Part shown: positions 24,326 to 38,379 of the stretch, piece after piece | How positions within the stretch are numbered: position 1 is the stretch's first letter | Layout: each line of letters opens with the position of its first letter | Assembly (NCBI GenBank): GCA_916613615.1 | Contig: OU744736.1 | Coordinates: 16,813,724 to 16,877,723 of the forward strand | Length of the DNA stretch: 64,000 nucleotides | Source of the DNA: Steromphala cineraria | Taxonomy: Eukaryota > Mollusca > Gastropoda > Trochida > Trochidae | Direction of reading: 5' to 3' | Translations under genes and position numbers: made by a program | The notes under the pieces: generated by a model | Told to the model about the DNA's origin: nothing | The model's input: the letters and a program-made list of their open reading frames with translations, nothing else | Database searches by the model: none

Positions 24326-24382
24326 TTTTCTTGAATCGCCCATCTCTGGACTGGTCCAGGCAGCCATGTTTCTGGATGAAAC
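24326..24382 (-). CDS. 57-bp symmetric coding exon shared by the alternative transcripts
   Basis: A very good acceptor (a CT-rich tract ending CTTCTCCTCCAG) and a consensus donor (AAAA|GTAAGT) bracket 57 bases. Read in phase 1 they encode FIQKHGCLDQSRDGRFKK with split codons at both ends. Length 57 and phases 1-1 make it a cassette that can be skipped without a frameshift. Its entry phase fits the phase-1 donors of all proposed first exons, and its exit phase fits the exon at 125-464; joining them gives ...GRFKK-N-PTSSM.... I do not recognise the peptide. The other two frames are also open across so short a span, so the phase argument rests on agreement with the other exons. Further exons between this one and 464 cannot be excluded. 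Confidence 0.68.
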
Positions 24383-25096
24383 CTGGAGGAGAAGAGAAAT
24401 ATTTAATAAAGATATTTCATTGAGGTGAGCTAAAAGGTGTCTCAGTTGCAGAGGAGAGATTTAAGAATGTTTTTAGGGGTTAGGAGGTTGATTTTTTTAT
24501 TCAGAAATATATCAATATCAACATAGAAGAAAGGGGTAAAAAAAGAGTTAGCCCTTAAAGGAGCTCGACTTAGTCATTTTTTAAAATCAGGATATATTTC
24601 AAAACTGTGGATATATTTACAAAAGTGAATGATACCCAGTAAATACCAACTAATCCTCTGTTATTTTCTGTTGTAATTTGGTCGTTTTATTTCAAATTAT
24701 ATTAAATACTACAGAAATGATGTAAAAATCCTAACCAATTCTTTGAATACTTTCTCTTTAAAAAATTTGTAAAAAAAATTTCTGTAAGTGTTTGTTGATG
24801 AATGTAATCTCATTAAAAATCAACTTACAATACATAAATTCATACCAACTCTTGATTACACAAAAAATTATAAAAAAATATGTACCCTACCAGAAACACA
24901 AATCACTGTGTTTTCTGTCCCACACTCATCAACATTCCTACCAGGTACCCAGATATACTGCTTTCTCAACAGAAACAGATTCCAACAGACCAGCTTTCCC
25001 ATAGACAAGATCATGTCTGAATGTTTTTATTCTATCAAATAACTGATAATCAAGAGACAAATATATCAGTATTGAGGCTTTTGTTATAACTTAAGT

Positions 25097-25170
25097 CTGA
25101 TGAAGCCGCCCTCACGGGTGGCGAAACGTTACAATTAAAACCTTGAAGTTGTCACCCGCCTGGTTTTCTA
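25097..25170 (+). ncRNA. Hammerhead-like motif (CTGATGA-hairpin-GAAA) in a dispersed repeat
   Basis: CTGATGA (25097-25103), an extra A, a 7-bp stem GCCGCCC/GGGTGGC (25105-25111 with 25116-25122, loop TCAC), then GAAA (25123-25126). This is the core layout of hammerhead ribozymes, which Penelope-like elements and retrozymes carry. I cannot find convincing stems I and III and there is one extra base, so catalysis is doubtful. Confidence 0.4.
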
Positions 25171-28100
25171 TGTGTTTGGTAGCCGCACCCCCCTTATTTT
25201 TATTATAACTTAAACAATGTCGCTATTTGGAGAATTGTTTGATAAATAAATCCCTATTGAAGCCATTGTTATGTTTAACTTTGTTGTTAATGTAAGGATT
25301 TATGATTAAATATATCCTAAATGATGGTTGTGCTATTTGTAAACACAGCAGGAGTAGCAGCTAGATAAACAAAACAAAGCTCACATTCTGTCTGTGCTTT
25401 TAATTTAAAAATCATTTATAAGACAACAGAAAAGAACATTGTTAAAGAAAGCCCTACCTTTTCAACAGAAGGCTTAGTAAGTAGATGAAACCGCTTACGG
25501 TGTAACCTCGACTGTTATTTATATGAATTAAAAACTAAGTTAGAAAAAGATTACAGCGAAGAGATAAGATAACAAAGATCTTCCTTGTCACAGACACTTC
25601 AACAAGGAAGTTTGGTTGATAACTTTTTTTAATCAAGCACATTTATTTGAAAAACCTTGATTCTAATTTCAAAGTTTTTTGTAAATGGTAAACATGATAT
25701 TTGGTCTTTAACAGGACAAAGATTTTATTCTTAAGCACGGTTTAAAAAGAATGGACTTAAATTGCATTTATACTGCTTTTTAAAATTGCATTTATACGGC
25801 TTTTTGATGAGAGAACAGAGAGACATTTTTACACAGAAAAAGGATAAAAACCATTTGGTTAATAATTCCAACATGATAAATTGAACTAAAGCAAGTAGTT
25901 AATATTTGTAACTATATTTTAAACTACTATTTGCATATGTGATATCAAAAGACACTGAGTTGAGTTTAGACTTGCTATGTAAAATAATAAAAAATTCCCA
26001 CTTCTCTGGTAAGAATGATAACTCCTGGCCACTTCTCTATAGTCCGATGTTGACAGGTAATCCGAGCCACCAAAATAAAACACTTCCCTCATCATGACGA
26101 GCTAGTTCGCTTTGTCCTTCCTTCTCTAATAGTCACTTAAAGGGATAATTCGATCATCACATTTTCAAATTCTTGTTTCTTTTGTTACAATTTTCCGTAT
26201 CCTCTTTCATGAGTCACTATTAAGTGAAAGGTAAATCAAAATGATAAACACAACATCTCCGTCATCATGCTGAGCTAGTTTTATTTTGTCCATAAAAGTC
26301 ACTTCAAGAGATAGGATGAAAATGTATTACATTACTGCTTACTTAGATCCTTGTTTTAGTTTTGAATCACCTTTTCATAAAATCACTTTGGCAAATTATC
26401 CATGAATATATTTCTTCCTAGGCTTGCTAAGATCTAGTTTCTTCTTTCAGAGCGATATTATAAAAATGTTACAGTGATGTGATGAATAAAATGACTCATT
26501 CAGATTTGGTTTCTTTTGGTGTTTTTTTTGTTTTCATTCTTTGTCGGTTGCAATGGTGAAGTATTCTACATATCATTTTAACATGATTATTTTTTCCAGC
26601 ATAAATTTGACTAGTCGACACTTTAGCCAATGCAAACATTTCTCAGAAGAATGTTTCCAACTTCAAGTCACATCTCAACAAGACTATGATCCTGATATTT
26701 TTTTCCCTATTATTTAAGGTGATTTTGTCATATTTGAGCACAACCTTGATCCATCCTTAGAATACACAAAATTATCAATTATTTCAAAACTGATGTTTTC
26801 ATCAATATTTGCACAAAATATAAAGCGAAGTCAATGATTCACTGTAAGATTAAATACATCCTGAAATTTCACTAAATATGAATTCCACATCTCGAAAATC
26901 ACAATCTCTTGGAAAGGCTCAATAAACGATCAGCAGAGTTGAAATAAAGTGTATCTGTTTCTTGATATTCAACATGGCTCTTTAAACAGTTGATGAAATG
27001 AAATTTCCGTTCGGTTTTCAAATCCTCCATAAAGCCTCCATCAACACAAGTGTTGACTTTCAATTTCTCCAAACTCAGAGTTTTCAAAAGTCAATAAAAG
27101 ACTATCAAAACAAACTGTTCGTCACAAACCTCCAGCACTTAACCTACGTCATGAAAGATCCATGAACTTCAAACACTCAAGATAAAAGATCACATCCATA
27201 ATACATGAAAAATCTTTTCCTTTCTGTCAGGTTATGGTCTCAAAAGGACACTGTCAATCCAATAAAACAGTTGCAAGGCAGTCAAAATAGTCACTCTGAT
27301 TGAAATATCATCACAGATACGTCCAACCTCAGCTAATAGTCATCCAATCCGAAAATGCAAGGTGTTGGTCTTTTTCCCTAATCATTCACAAATAAAGATT
27401 AGATTGACACTGAAACCAAAGACACAATTCTCTTTGATGGGTCAAATCAAATGAAGTTTCTGTTGTACCAATCACACAGGAGTCAAATCCCAAAGTACCA
27501 CTCTGGCCAGTTTAATTGCTAGTGTTCAAAGATTTCCCGATTAGGTAGAGTATAGTGATAGGACCAGACACTACAGTCCGTTTAGTAGACAGAATTAGCA
27601 TGGACAACATGCCTCAGCTACCATTTAGGCCTTCTTAGCATACCAGCAACACATTCACCAGACTAATGAAAAAACAAGGGGAGAGCGGTCACCCCTGTCA
27701 CAGTCCCATCTCCAACCACACTCGACAGGGTCATGTTAAACACATTTCTGCAGCAGGGACTTGGGAAAGATGACAGCCTTTAAACTACATGCACGTTGCC
27801 TTGTAACAGTAATTGAATATGTGCAACCTTTTTTCATCTAGGACAAGAACCCCAGGCAAAATTGCCCCTGATGTGTAAAATATTCAAAGGTGACAAAGCC
27901 ATTTGTGAATGTCAAGGGGGAAAATAGATACAAGGTGCCCTTTTCTCGTTCACATTGTCTCCTTTACTGTCAAATGTTACAAGCACAGATGTTTTCATGG
28001 GTATTGCGTACGCAACCACACTCAATAACTTTACTATATTTTGATTCCTTTTACTCATATTATCAAATTTTTACATGTAAAAATTACCTTATAAAATTTG

Positions 28101-28918
28101 TATCTATTTTATCAAAGTGATGATTTTTGCAAAAAGATTTTCATATGGGAAATGTTTTACTTATATATTTCCAAATTTAACTGAAGTGCCAGGTTTTACT
28201 CCATGAATCAATTCCTGATAAAATTCAAACCTGAATTCTGAAACGAATCAAACTGATCATCATTGATCATTACCACTGCAATTTTTTAGAAACAAATTAG
28301 AAATAGTTAACTATGACCTATATTCAAACCACATGCCTAAATGTGACATAGCTACATAAAAATCATCAATTTGAATGACCATTTTTGTTTGACAGTCCCA
28401 AGATTCTTTCTGACAGCATCCTCAATCCCACCTCCAAAAAGTTTGAGAAACTTATAGGGAGTGAAATTTAAACTGGTAATCATTACGTAAGCATGACCAC
28501 TCTCTTCTGTTCCAACAACATTCACACCATTTTCATTTATGATTTATGGTGACAACTACCGGTACTATCTATCAGCAATTTCAAACCCAAAATATATTTG
28601 TGTTGAAAGTTTTCGAGAGTGAGAGGAATCAAACATGGTCATCATAACACGAGCATGACGACCAGTACCTGTGCCTCCCACAGTTCACACTTGACCGTGG
28701 GTGGACAGTGGTCAGAACCCACACAGTGACATGGTCAGAGCTTGGTGAGACCTGCTCAGTATGCTGGACACTGTATAGAGACCTACAGCAGGGAATAGCA
28801 TTACACTGGAAACTTGTGACTGGAATGTGGTGTCAAAACCATGTATCTGATATGTTACAGTTGATATGTTCTTAATGTACAGTTATTGGGAATATTGGAA
28901 TGAAGGGAAATAAGAAAG

Positions 28919-28968
28919 GTCGGGTGAGGTGATATGGGGTTTGTTGCCATTTTCAAGAGTATGAAAAA
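28919..28968 (-). mobile_element. 3'-end fragment of the same SINE
   Basis: GGTGAGGTGATATGGGGTTT followed by a diverged continuation; only the tail is retained. Confidence 0.65.
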
Positions 28969-29883
28969 ATAAAGCAAAATGTCATCCATTATCAAAAATT
29001 AACTTCTCGATATGCAGCATTTGTATATTTTAATTGGAAATTTGTAATTACCTCTTTGATGGGCATATAAGAAGGTGATTGGATAAAGGAAAACAAGATT
29101 GATGGTTTGTCAACTTCTTAATTTCTATGTTTTGATTCAGATAGTACCAGAATTCATCAAACTTATCCTTTCAATTTGTTATCAATATCAGAATTTTCAT
29201 AATTGAAAAATAGTCTAGAATTAAGGACATTACATAAGACCTAGATATCTCAAAGGCATATTGGGCAAACAAATGCTTATCAAATTCATTGCATTATTGT
29301 TATAGGATTGAATGTTCGAAGTTAATTTGAAATATATATTTACAGCATTAAACTTTCAGTAATCGCTAGATTTCAAGTTCATTTTACAGTGATAAAAGAA
29401 ATGTTAAATGAATAACATACCATAGTAAACTTGGGACATACTGTAATCTTCAAGATCATGAAATTATTTCACATGTGTCTGTAGTAAACTGTCGATTCAC
29501 TTTGCAACACAATCTGCTTCAAGCAGGAATAAAGTTAAGTATGTAAAATTATTTCTAATTTATGACATGTCTTGATGGTAATAAAGGAGTGACACTTGAT
29601 ACTTTTTTAATAAGAAAAGGAAATAACATGTTACAAAGAATCTATTGTCACCAAAATATTAAACAGAACAATGAAGACACAAAGCGGAATGGGAAGGACA
29701 TGAGGCAACCATAGTCAAGGCACAAACCATTTAGTTTAATTTCCTAGCGCTTTTACTTTGGTGTTAAAGGGCAATCACATTTTCAACGGTTCAACATCTA
29801 ATGCAAGTTTTTTATTCAAAGGATGATGATAATGTCACTATTCCTGATTTATCTGACATCTCTTCTACAGTTCTTTGTCTTAA

Positions 29884-30085
29884 AGGGACAGTTCTATCGG
29901 TGTATTTATTGTGGAAACTTAATTAAAAGGGACATTTCAGTTATAGTACATGATTTTAACATTACTATGTTGAAACATGTTAAAGGGGATAACATTTTTG
30001 TTAATATATATGTATGATCACTTGACAAAGCAGAGCAAACAAGAGAATTTCGTTTCCACAAAAATACCACAATAGGACTGTTCCA
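29884..30085. mobile_element. piggyBac-like MITE (family Y), copy 1
   Basis: TTAA flanks (29880-29883, 30086-30089) with long imperfect inverted ends: AGGGACAGTTCTATCGGTGT...GTGGAAAC on the left and GTTTCCACAAAAATACCACA...AGGACTGTTCC on the right. Confidence 0.75.
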
Positions 30086-32135
30086 TTAACCTCTACTAAA
30101 AGGCTTGACAGCTTACAAATTAGAAAACCTTCAAATGGATACAAATTTTTCTATTAACCACAGAATATTTCTCGATAATAACCCAAATTCTATATTCATA
30201 TTCATCTCAAATTCAACAAAATATTTGTCCATGATGAGAAATATCTTCCAGTCTAGCTTTGATGCCATCATGTATGGTCTGTTTGCTTAATGCACATGTC
30301 AATATTCATGGACTTGCATCAGAATTCTTCATCTGGGAACATTGGGTAAGTTCAGAATACATCCCCTTTTGTTATTCAGTAAGTCCACTGGGCCTTTTGA
30401 TCTCTCTCCTGTCTGTTTATCATTATAACATGGGGCTTGTGCAATATGCATGGAAGGGAAAGGAGCAGACAGGGTCAACGTGTAGGAAAATCTGAATCTG
30501 AATTCTTCTCAATTCTTTATTGCAACTTAAAACTGTTTTGGGTAAATATGAATGAAGTATGGACTTTTCTCAAAGTATAATGTTTTTAAGTGTTTATTTG
30601 GTCAAAATAATTTCCTTTTTTGGGATCATCTTGTTGAATTAAATATTACAACCAATACCAATATGTTTAGCAATCTATCAAATTTATCAAATAAAAAATA
30701 TTGTAGCTTTATAGGCATAACTTTTTTCTTTAACTTAATGTACATGATGTCACGTAAGTCCCATAAAGAGCTCAGAGGAAGTTCTTACCCTGGTAGTCAA
30801 TATGTCTCAAAATATGATTAATCAATAAAAGAAATATCAAAAGCATCAAAAGAACTGAACATCACCTCTCTTACTCTTTGTTTGAAGTTTGATGCTCAAA
30901 CAAAATCAAACTTTGAGAAAGAACAGTTTGATACCACTTACAAAACTCCTTATTATTCAGTACATAAACAGCCAACTCTGTCTTGAACAAAACGACAGTC
31001 AATTCTGTCAAAACTCAAGTTTTTTCCCCACATTTTTTTCTTGAATGTTAGGAGATACTCCTCTTTTGAATGCATGCTGCATTAACTTTACTGGGTTAGT
31101 AACTTGATCTATTTCACAAAATATATAATCTCACCACATTGTCTTCAAAGTAGGTTATTCCAACTTGATGGATAATAAACAATGTTTGAGCATTAAAGAA
31201 CCTTTAAATCTTCTCCTATTCAGATTATTTACCTTTTTCATTAACACCACCCATGAATTTATCATCTTCAAATGTAATGATGTATGACCTGATACTTAAA
31301 GAAGTTAGAAATAAGAATACCCTCAATGATCACATTACCAGGAACAAATGATCTATGGCCCATATAGAACAGGGAAATAACTGTGTATCAAATTCTAGCG
31401 ATGATAATGTGTCTACAAAATATCTAGTACTAGCTTGCTTTGATTTCTGAGAAATTAGAAAACTACCTAAGCATTTTCCTACTTAGCAAGAAGTAATGAC
31501 ATGTGACCTTTTATTGGTGACCTCTGACCTCAAGATTGCTAATGAATCAAAATGCACTACACTGACAAACTCCATAACACAGAGAGATTGTAACAAAAAG
31601 AAATATTCAGTCATATTTTGGTACCATCCTTTTGCAAATAGTTGCTGTGTTTCTAGCAGAGATGACTGCACTTTAAAATACATCTAATAATGGTATTCAT
31701 TAGCTTTTAACAAACTTATTACATTGATCTAAGCTTTCAAGATCTGAAGTTATACCTACATAATAGTTTCAAAATATTTTAACATTTATTCCAAACAGAG
31801 TTTTACACATAACATTTTTTTAAAAAGAAGATTTCAGATAAATACCCTTTTCCATTTCTTTGAGACTGTACCAGGCTCTGATTAATAAAATGATTTTAAA
31901 CAAATCTTTTGTAGAGACTCATCGGTCTTTATGTCTATATATGCATAATCTTAGAGGATTTGAAACAGATGTGGCTAGAATAACTGCTGGTAAATTGTCT
32001 GGATACCGTTGTGGCTCTTCTCTGCTTGTAACATGGAAGGTTTTGCTGCTAAGGACTTGGCATTGCACCCAACAAACAACATGTGATACAGGATTAGAAA
32101 CCCTGACCACTCCATGAGTTAAATGAAAGAATAAA

Positions 32136-32350
32136 ATGGACAGTCCAATTGGGATATTTTTTGTGGAAACAAAATTCAAGAGTTCTTCCCTGTTTATACT
32201 TATATGTGATCATTACACATTATTTATATATATGTGTTCGTGAGAGTAAGTTTTAGTTTTCTAGAGTTTACAATTTGACAAAGAATAGAATGCATCACTG
32301 CATCCTCTTGAATTTTATTTCCACAAAAATACACCAATAAGACAGTCCCT
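32136..32350. mobile_element. piggyBac-like MITE (family Y), copy 2
   Basis: Inverted ends TGGACAGTCCAATTGGGATA...TTTGTGGAAACAAAATTCAA and TTGAATTTTATTTCCACAAA...AAGACAGTCCCT, with TTAA at 32351-32354 on the right; the left TTAA is mutated to TAAA. Confidence 0.75.
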
Positions 32351-32899
32351 TTAATGCAGCCATAAAATGATGCAACAATGATATGATATTTTATTTTCTA
32401 TATCAAGTGACAGACTGATTTTAATCTCCTGGATCCACAACCTTGATATCAATGCATCATCCACACAAAAGCCTACAGTTAATGAGAAGACTATTTACCA
32501 TCAGTCCAATAACTGGAATTAGGTAAACATGACAATCTCCCATAAAGCTAATCCCAGCAATATAATGGTCACATCAAGTAGAGAAAGCAGAGGAGAGGCG
32601 CTGCTTTAACTCAGCAACCTCAAAGACACCTGCAGCGCTCCCTGGTGTGAGGAACAATCATCCTGGAAATGACTTACCAATACCTAATTGAAATCACAGG
32701 TTGACCATGCTGGACCAGCATCAAACCATACACTGAATTCGTTACCAGTGCTAGTCTGATACCTAGATAATCCCCATACATTATGTGGATTAAGATTTAT
32801 TGTCATTGTTCAATAACATTAACAACATGGATTATATACTAATTCCATTTAATGGACATGCCCTACAGAGATGTCCTTGAGTTTTTATCAAACGTAATA

Positions 32900-33076
32900 C
32901 AGTAGAACATGGATATAGCGAACTCAGATAAAGTGAACAATCGGATATAGTGAACAAAATTTTAAGTCCTGTCAAAAGCCCTATGCATAGCGGCCAAAAG
33001 TGAGTAGCGAACACAGGATATCATAGCGAACTAAATTCTTTGGTCCCTTGGAGTTCGTTATATCCGTGTTCTGCTG
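32900..33076. mobile_element. pogo-like MITE, copy 2
   Basis: Same family as 4134-4307: CAGTAGAACATGGATATAGC at the left, complement at the right (GTTCTGCTG), TA flanks on both sides. One substitution in the right terminus (CTGCTG for CTACTG). Confidence 0.82.
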
Positions 33077-34568
33077 TAACTGCAATTTGATAATCTGTCT
33101 TTAATGAATAAATTAAAATTGATATAAGTGAACCTTACAATATCTAAATCCATACAGTTTGGAAGCTCGAAATGGGAATTTGTTTTCAATATCATATTTT
33201 TCAACAGGGTATGATACAATTATCTTTTTCAACATTCTACAATACAGTTATTTCTAGGGGGGATTGAAAGAAGTCCTTGGGATTAGGGTGGTATCAGTAT
33301 TATATCAGATAATCTGCTGACTTTGGTTGGCTTAACATATATTTGGAGATAAGTTATCATTCCCATATCTTATATGAGGTCCTCTGCTAATCTCTATCTG
33401 CAGTAAGATTCCACAGGACTTAGACACAAAGGGATGAGGTGGTCCTCTAGCTAGGAGACAGAAGTATTTGAAGAATGTCGGCAGATGAACTGTTACATTC
33501 TCTCCCCACTCTCCCTCGCCTTAAAGGGTTCTCCTCAAATCTCTACAGCAAACAGGGCATGATTCTATCTCTAAACATGTGATCATCAATGACTGTCATC
33601 CTGTATCTGGAATTCTGGGTAATGATTTAACCACATTACTAAGAAATGTTTTTTTTGTTTTTTGAAAGTTGTTAATAACCCTTTGTAATCTTACTACTTG
33701 CTTGTATCAAAATAAAAGAATAGTTATTATTTGATGGGTATTTCAATAGTTCGATAAATAAAGATGATGAAGGTAATTTTACAGACATACAACTTCTTTA
33801 TTAAATGTAGGCAACTCGTCAGTCATGACCAGGCTAAAGTTTACTTGCTGCTTCAAAAAAAGAACTTTTATGTATATTACAAGTGTCATTCATGCCTACA
33901 AACTACACTTCACTTCCATGTGAAACTATAACAACCAAATGTCTCAAGTGAAAGAGCAATTTATATATAATAGACCATGCATAATATATCCTTAGATCTT
34001 TAAAAACATATTAGCTACCAGTCTCTCATCCAATAAATCCATTGAAAAAGCTTGACAACTGGCCTTAAGATTTAAGGATTCTTCTGATCAAGGTATGTGC
34101 CCATCATTACTGCAGGAAAAAAGATCTCAAGGATCACTGCAAGAGCTCCAAAATATTGGTTTCAAAGGTTCAAGTACAAGTCAGATCTGAATACACAAAA
34201 TTCTTACCTTTAGAAGTAAAGTTATGTATAATTGTTGTATTGCATTGTCATTATACACATAAATATCAACCTACACCTGTATTGACATAATCATATTAAT
34301 CATCTAAATTTACAACACAAAGATAGAAAATCTAAGATTTATTAAATAGTAAGAAATTAAGTGAGAAGTCCATTGTCACTGCTACTAAAAAAACTCTCCT
34401 AATTAAGGTAAATATTTATCTGTATCGCATTGATCATGTTCACTTGAAAATAAACATCACAAATAAACAGTACAAGGCTTAGACTCTGCTACCTAAAGCC
34501 ACGCCAATTTGTGGGAAATTTTGGCGGATTTGAATTGACATGATGGTGTTGATTATCTAAAGTTATGT

Positions 34569-34665
34569 ATACATAATAATAATAATAATAATAATAATAA
34601 TGGGCATTTATAAAGCGCTATATCCATACACAAGGTGCATGCTCAAAGCGCTATATACATACACA
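34569..34665. repeat. (ATA)n microsatellite with 'gcgcta' tail
   Basis: About nine ATA units, then GGGCATTTATAAAGCGCTAT and TGCTCAAAGCGCTATATACA. Related to 6263-6350. Confidence 0.75.
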
Positions 34666-34691
34666 ATATAAGATTTATAAATAGTAAGACA

Positions 34692-34908
34692 GAGGTCGAA
34701 ATTAGTCCTATTGAGGTACTAGCCATTCAGACTAGTGCATTATTGTGAGCACTAGCCCAAAGATATTCTTACTACCCAAATACACCGATATAATCTTATT
34801 TTCTTTAAATTCAACTAGTCCTTGGACTACCGATGATTGCACTTTACTAGCCCAGCATCTTTTTCACTAGCCATGGAATACCGGGCTAGTGCTAATTTCG
34901 AACCCTGT
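34692..34908. mobile_element. 'ggttcgaaattag' inverted-repeat element
   Basis: Ends AGGTCGAAATTAGTCC and GCTAATTTCGAACCCT are complementary, and the interior is rich in CTAGTCC/CTAGCC words. A very common dispersed invertebrate repeat. Related sequence is at 49610-49720. Confidence 0.6.
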
Positions 34909-34954
34909 AAGAAATCAAGTAGAAGAAGAAGTCCAAGGCATTTTATCTTAAAAT

Positions 34955-35022
34955 ACACCCCCCCCCCTTTCCCTCTCCTCACTCCTCTCTCACCCTCCCC
35001 CTTTCCCCCTCACCTACCTTGA
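34955..35022 (+). repeat. C/T-rich polypyrimidine tract
   Basis: Nearly uninterrupted pyrimidines including a run of about ten C, with CCCTCTCCTCACTCC and CACCCTCCCCCTTTCCCCCT. Could form triplex (H-DNA) or i-motif structures. Confidence 0.7.
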
Positions 35023-35784
35023 ACTATCTCTAAATGACATTATTCCAATAATCCATAAGAAGAATTTCATCTGGTATCCTAATCAAAGATTCTTCAGAGC
35101 GACGTACGGGCAAATGCCTACCACATGTCTTTGAATCCTGACATAGCCGTAGTCAATCAGGCTCCTATACATCAATAATTCAATATAAATCCAGAAATAA
35201 TTTCCCCCGAGACATGCATGCTTCCATGACCTCCCGTACATGGGTACAGTATACATAGTATCTTGGAAAAACAAACAAAGGCTGTGAACAGTTGTAATTG
35301 TTGATCTGATTTGAATTTTTTTTATAAGACATTAATTCAAGTCCATATTGTGATTGTTATGGTTTTGTGTTGCACCTTATATTCAAGATTTAGTTGAAAT
35401 GAACCTGAGGTTACCAATATAAATTTTTCCTTTACAAAACACTTTGTCTTCCGATTTAGAAAATACATTATGTTTAATTAGAGAAATCAATCATTTGTAA
35501 AATAACATAAAAGTTTTGAATGGGTCAATAATAAATATGAATAAAGACTGTTCTATATAAACCTTATTGAAAGTCAAAAATTAATTATTACTCAATTCAC
35601 CAATTAACGATTATTATAAACCAAATAAATATTTTTTTAATTCACATTTCTGAATACATTAAAAGCATAAAAAGTCTCAAAATTTTAAGCAGTATATGTT
35701 GATTGTCTCTTGTAAATATGAGATAAATCCTCTTGGCTGAAATAATTGTTTGGTACATTGTTCATCTTCAAATCTAAAAAACCT

Positions 35785-36440
35785 ACCCTTTCTCCTCATT
35801 TTGCTTGCTGCTTCTGGAGCATTTCACAGATGCTTTACAATTCAAGAACGATATCAAGAAATTGTAGTTCTCCCTCAAAAAGAAAAAATGATCCTTTTTT
35901 TAATGTAAACTTGAAATCAGCAAGCTGGTGTTACAATGCTTTAAGAGAGATGAACTCTTGCAACCCTCTTGCAGTGAACAACTGCAGTGAAACCTTGAAG
36001 CACAGGCAGGAACTTGCCCAAAGGAAGGCATGATGTGTCCTCAATCTCAAGAAGTTTTCTTGTTTTCTTACTGAAAACACTATCATTCACAGCTTAGGTC
36101 AAAACTCTATCCAAAAATTACATATTGTTGCCTCTGGACCATCTCAGAAATGCTTTACTATTCAAGAAAAGGTTATTCACTAAAAAGTTCCCCTTCCAAA
36201 AAGAATGTGTTGCTTCTCGAAAGTAAACTTGAAATGAGTTGAGAAATCTTGCAAAGCAAAGCTTGAATCAACCCTTCCTTGGTATTAAGTATTGACCTGG
36301 AGAAAGCCTGCAACCCTCTTGCAGCTAGGGATTGCAATGAAACTTTTGAGCAGAGGCTGGAACTTTGAACAAAAACAGATAAAATGTCCTTCAACTCATG
36401 AGATTTTCTCACAGGAAAAATCTTTTACAGCCAACAGTCG
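35785..36440. repeat. Two-copy diverged tandem repeat, about 340 bp
   Basis: Shared ordered words: ATTTCACAGATGCTTTACA or ATCTCAGAAATGCTTTACT, GTAAACTTGAAAT, TGCAACCCTCTTGCAG, GCAGTGAAACCTTGAAGCA and GGCAGGAACTT. Open frames on both strands are not conserved between copies, so I do not call genes. Confidence 0.7.
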
Positions 36441-37864
36441 CAACATTGATAATAAAAACTTCTTTAAACAGTCACTTATGATGTCCTCTGAACAAATCAG
36501 TTGTGTTGGTATTTAACTCATTCATAGCTAAAGTCACAACATCTATCAAATAAAATACTTCTTCAAAACGGCAAGTGAGTCATTCATCCACTGTCCAATA
36601 ATCATGCACCAATAATAAACATGTGGATAGGCCTGTTTTTACAAACTGTATGGTTCAGCCCGAAACTTTGTGAATTTCTGCAAAATTCCAGTCATGCCCC
36701 AACATTTGATTTCCATGACAACACAGAGTCACGCCTAAAACTCTCATTTCTCTGAACATGCACCGAATGCATTAGTATGTTTAAAATCATTAAATCTAGA
36801 CATGAACTCGAAGTATGGTTTGCAGTTGTTATTTAAATCAGAGAGTTATTGGGTGTAGTGATTTTATAATGAGGGCATGCCACAGATCTAAGTCATTGAT
36901 TTTCGCAAACAATACCGAAATAATCTGTGTACAATTTATATCATGACTGCATTAATCATTAAATCTCCACATGGACTCAGTTTCTTATATAGTTGTTTTG
37001 GAAATCAGAATGTTTTGAGCGTATTGAAAGTTCATAGATCAAAATCATTAAAATTTCAATACAAAAGATTATTGTGTATAATATATCATAATGTATCATA
37101 ATCATTCAATTATCAAAATAAAGCAGGCAATATTAATGTTTGTTATTGAAATTGTAAATATTGTTTCGATAATACAAGCTTTTTTCAAAAGGAATAAACA
37201 AATAAATAAAATAATACTGTATTTAAAGATCATTCAATACCCTCTACAACTCTTCAAAATAATAATACTTTAAAAGCCTTCCACTGGGGACTTTAATTAT
37301 GGAAAACTGTCAACAAGAGAGTAAGAGTTACTTCCCTTGACTCAGAAAACTCCATCTTGCATCCATTGAACTGGGTAATGTGATCGTCCTTATTTTTTTC
37401 ATGTTAAGATATAATTCTAATTTTTTATTTAGAACCTATATACTTTACAAATCTTCTTACTTATTCCTCAAAATACAGACAACTTTTTTTAAATGTTTGA
37501 TTTTAATTAGGATACTGAAATTTGTATCAAATTTATTAAAAACTCTTTCTTATGATATTGAAAATAATAAGCTCTGAACAAAATTATATCAAAAAGGTTT
37601 CATGGAGCATCAGAAAACCAGACAAGATGTTGGAATGTCTAGGAATATATGAGCATGCAGTCAACACCTTTTCATTTATGAATATTGAGGTGCAAACATT
37701 GTTCAAATATCCTGCATAACCATTGATAGCCTGTATGCAATGAACATTGGAGCATTAAAAATGTATAGATATATATTTATCAAATTTTTATATTTATTTA
37801 TATATATACATATATTTTTATATATAGATGAAATATAATAAAATTATGGAATTGGGAACATAAA

Positions 37865-37920
37865 TACATTCATTTTAGCTAGCTAGCGCTTTCAGCCATG
37901 TTGGCTTCTTCAGGTTAGTT
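37865..37920 (-). mobile_element. Short CTGAAGA-hairpin-GAAA repeat
   Basis: On the minus strand: CTGAAGA, AGCC/GGCT stem, GAAAGCGCTAGCTAGC. Same architecture as the hammerhead-like repeats but without the canonical CTGATGA. It follows a long AT tract (37770-37840). Confidence 0.4.
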
Positions 37921-38379
37921 TTGAACATATTTACATATATGTATACAGACAGTCCTATCTGGGAATTGCTTACTTATCAAGGAAAGGGGATATACACTAT
38001 ACAACAAATTTCATATTTTCCTCTCAAAAACAGAAAAATCAATCAATTATTCAAAAAACCATATATATGTAATATTTAATTTAAAATTAAATTAAATTCA
38101 AATCTAACCAGTTTTCACTGTTTCTCTTGAATCACTTGTTTAGTTAATGATTCTAAAAACAATGTTAGAGATTAAACAACAAACAATATTAAGTCCTAAT
38201 GAAACATACCTTCATCTGGTAAGAAAAATTCTGCATATAGCTAATGAACTAAAATTTAATTTATTTTAATCAAATCAGTCGTTAAGCATTTTTGATTGAA
38301 TCAGTTCAAAAACACTGTTTCAACAATGTATCATAAAAGAAACAAGTCTTGCTTGAAGATTCATTTAGAAAACAACATC

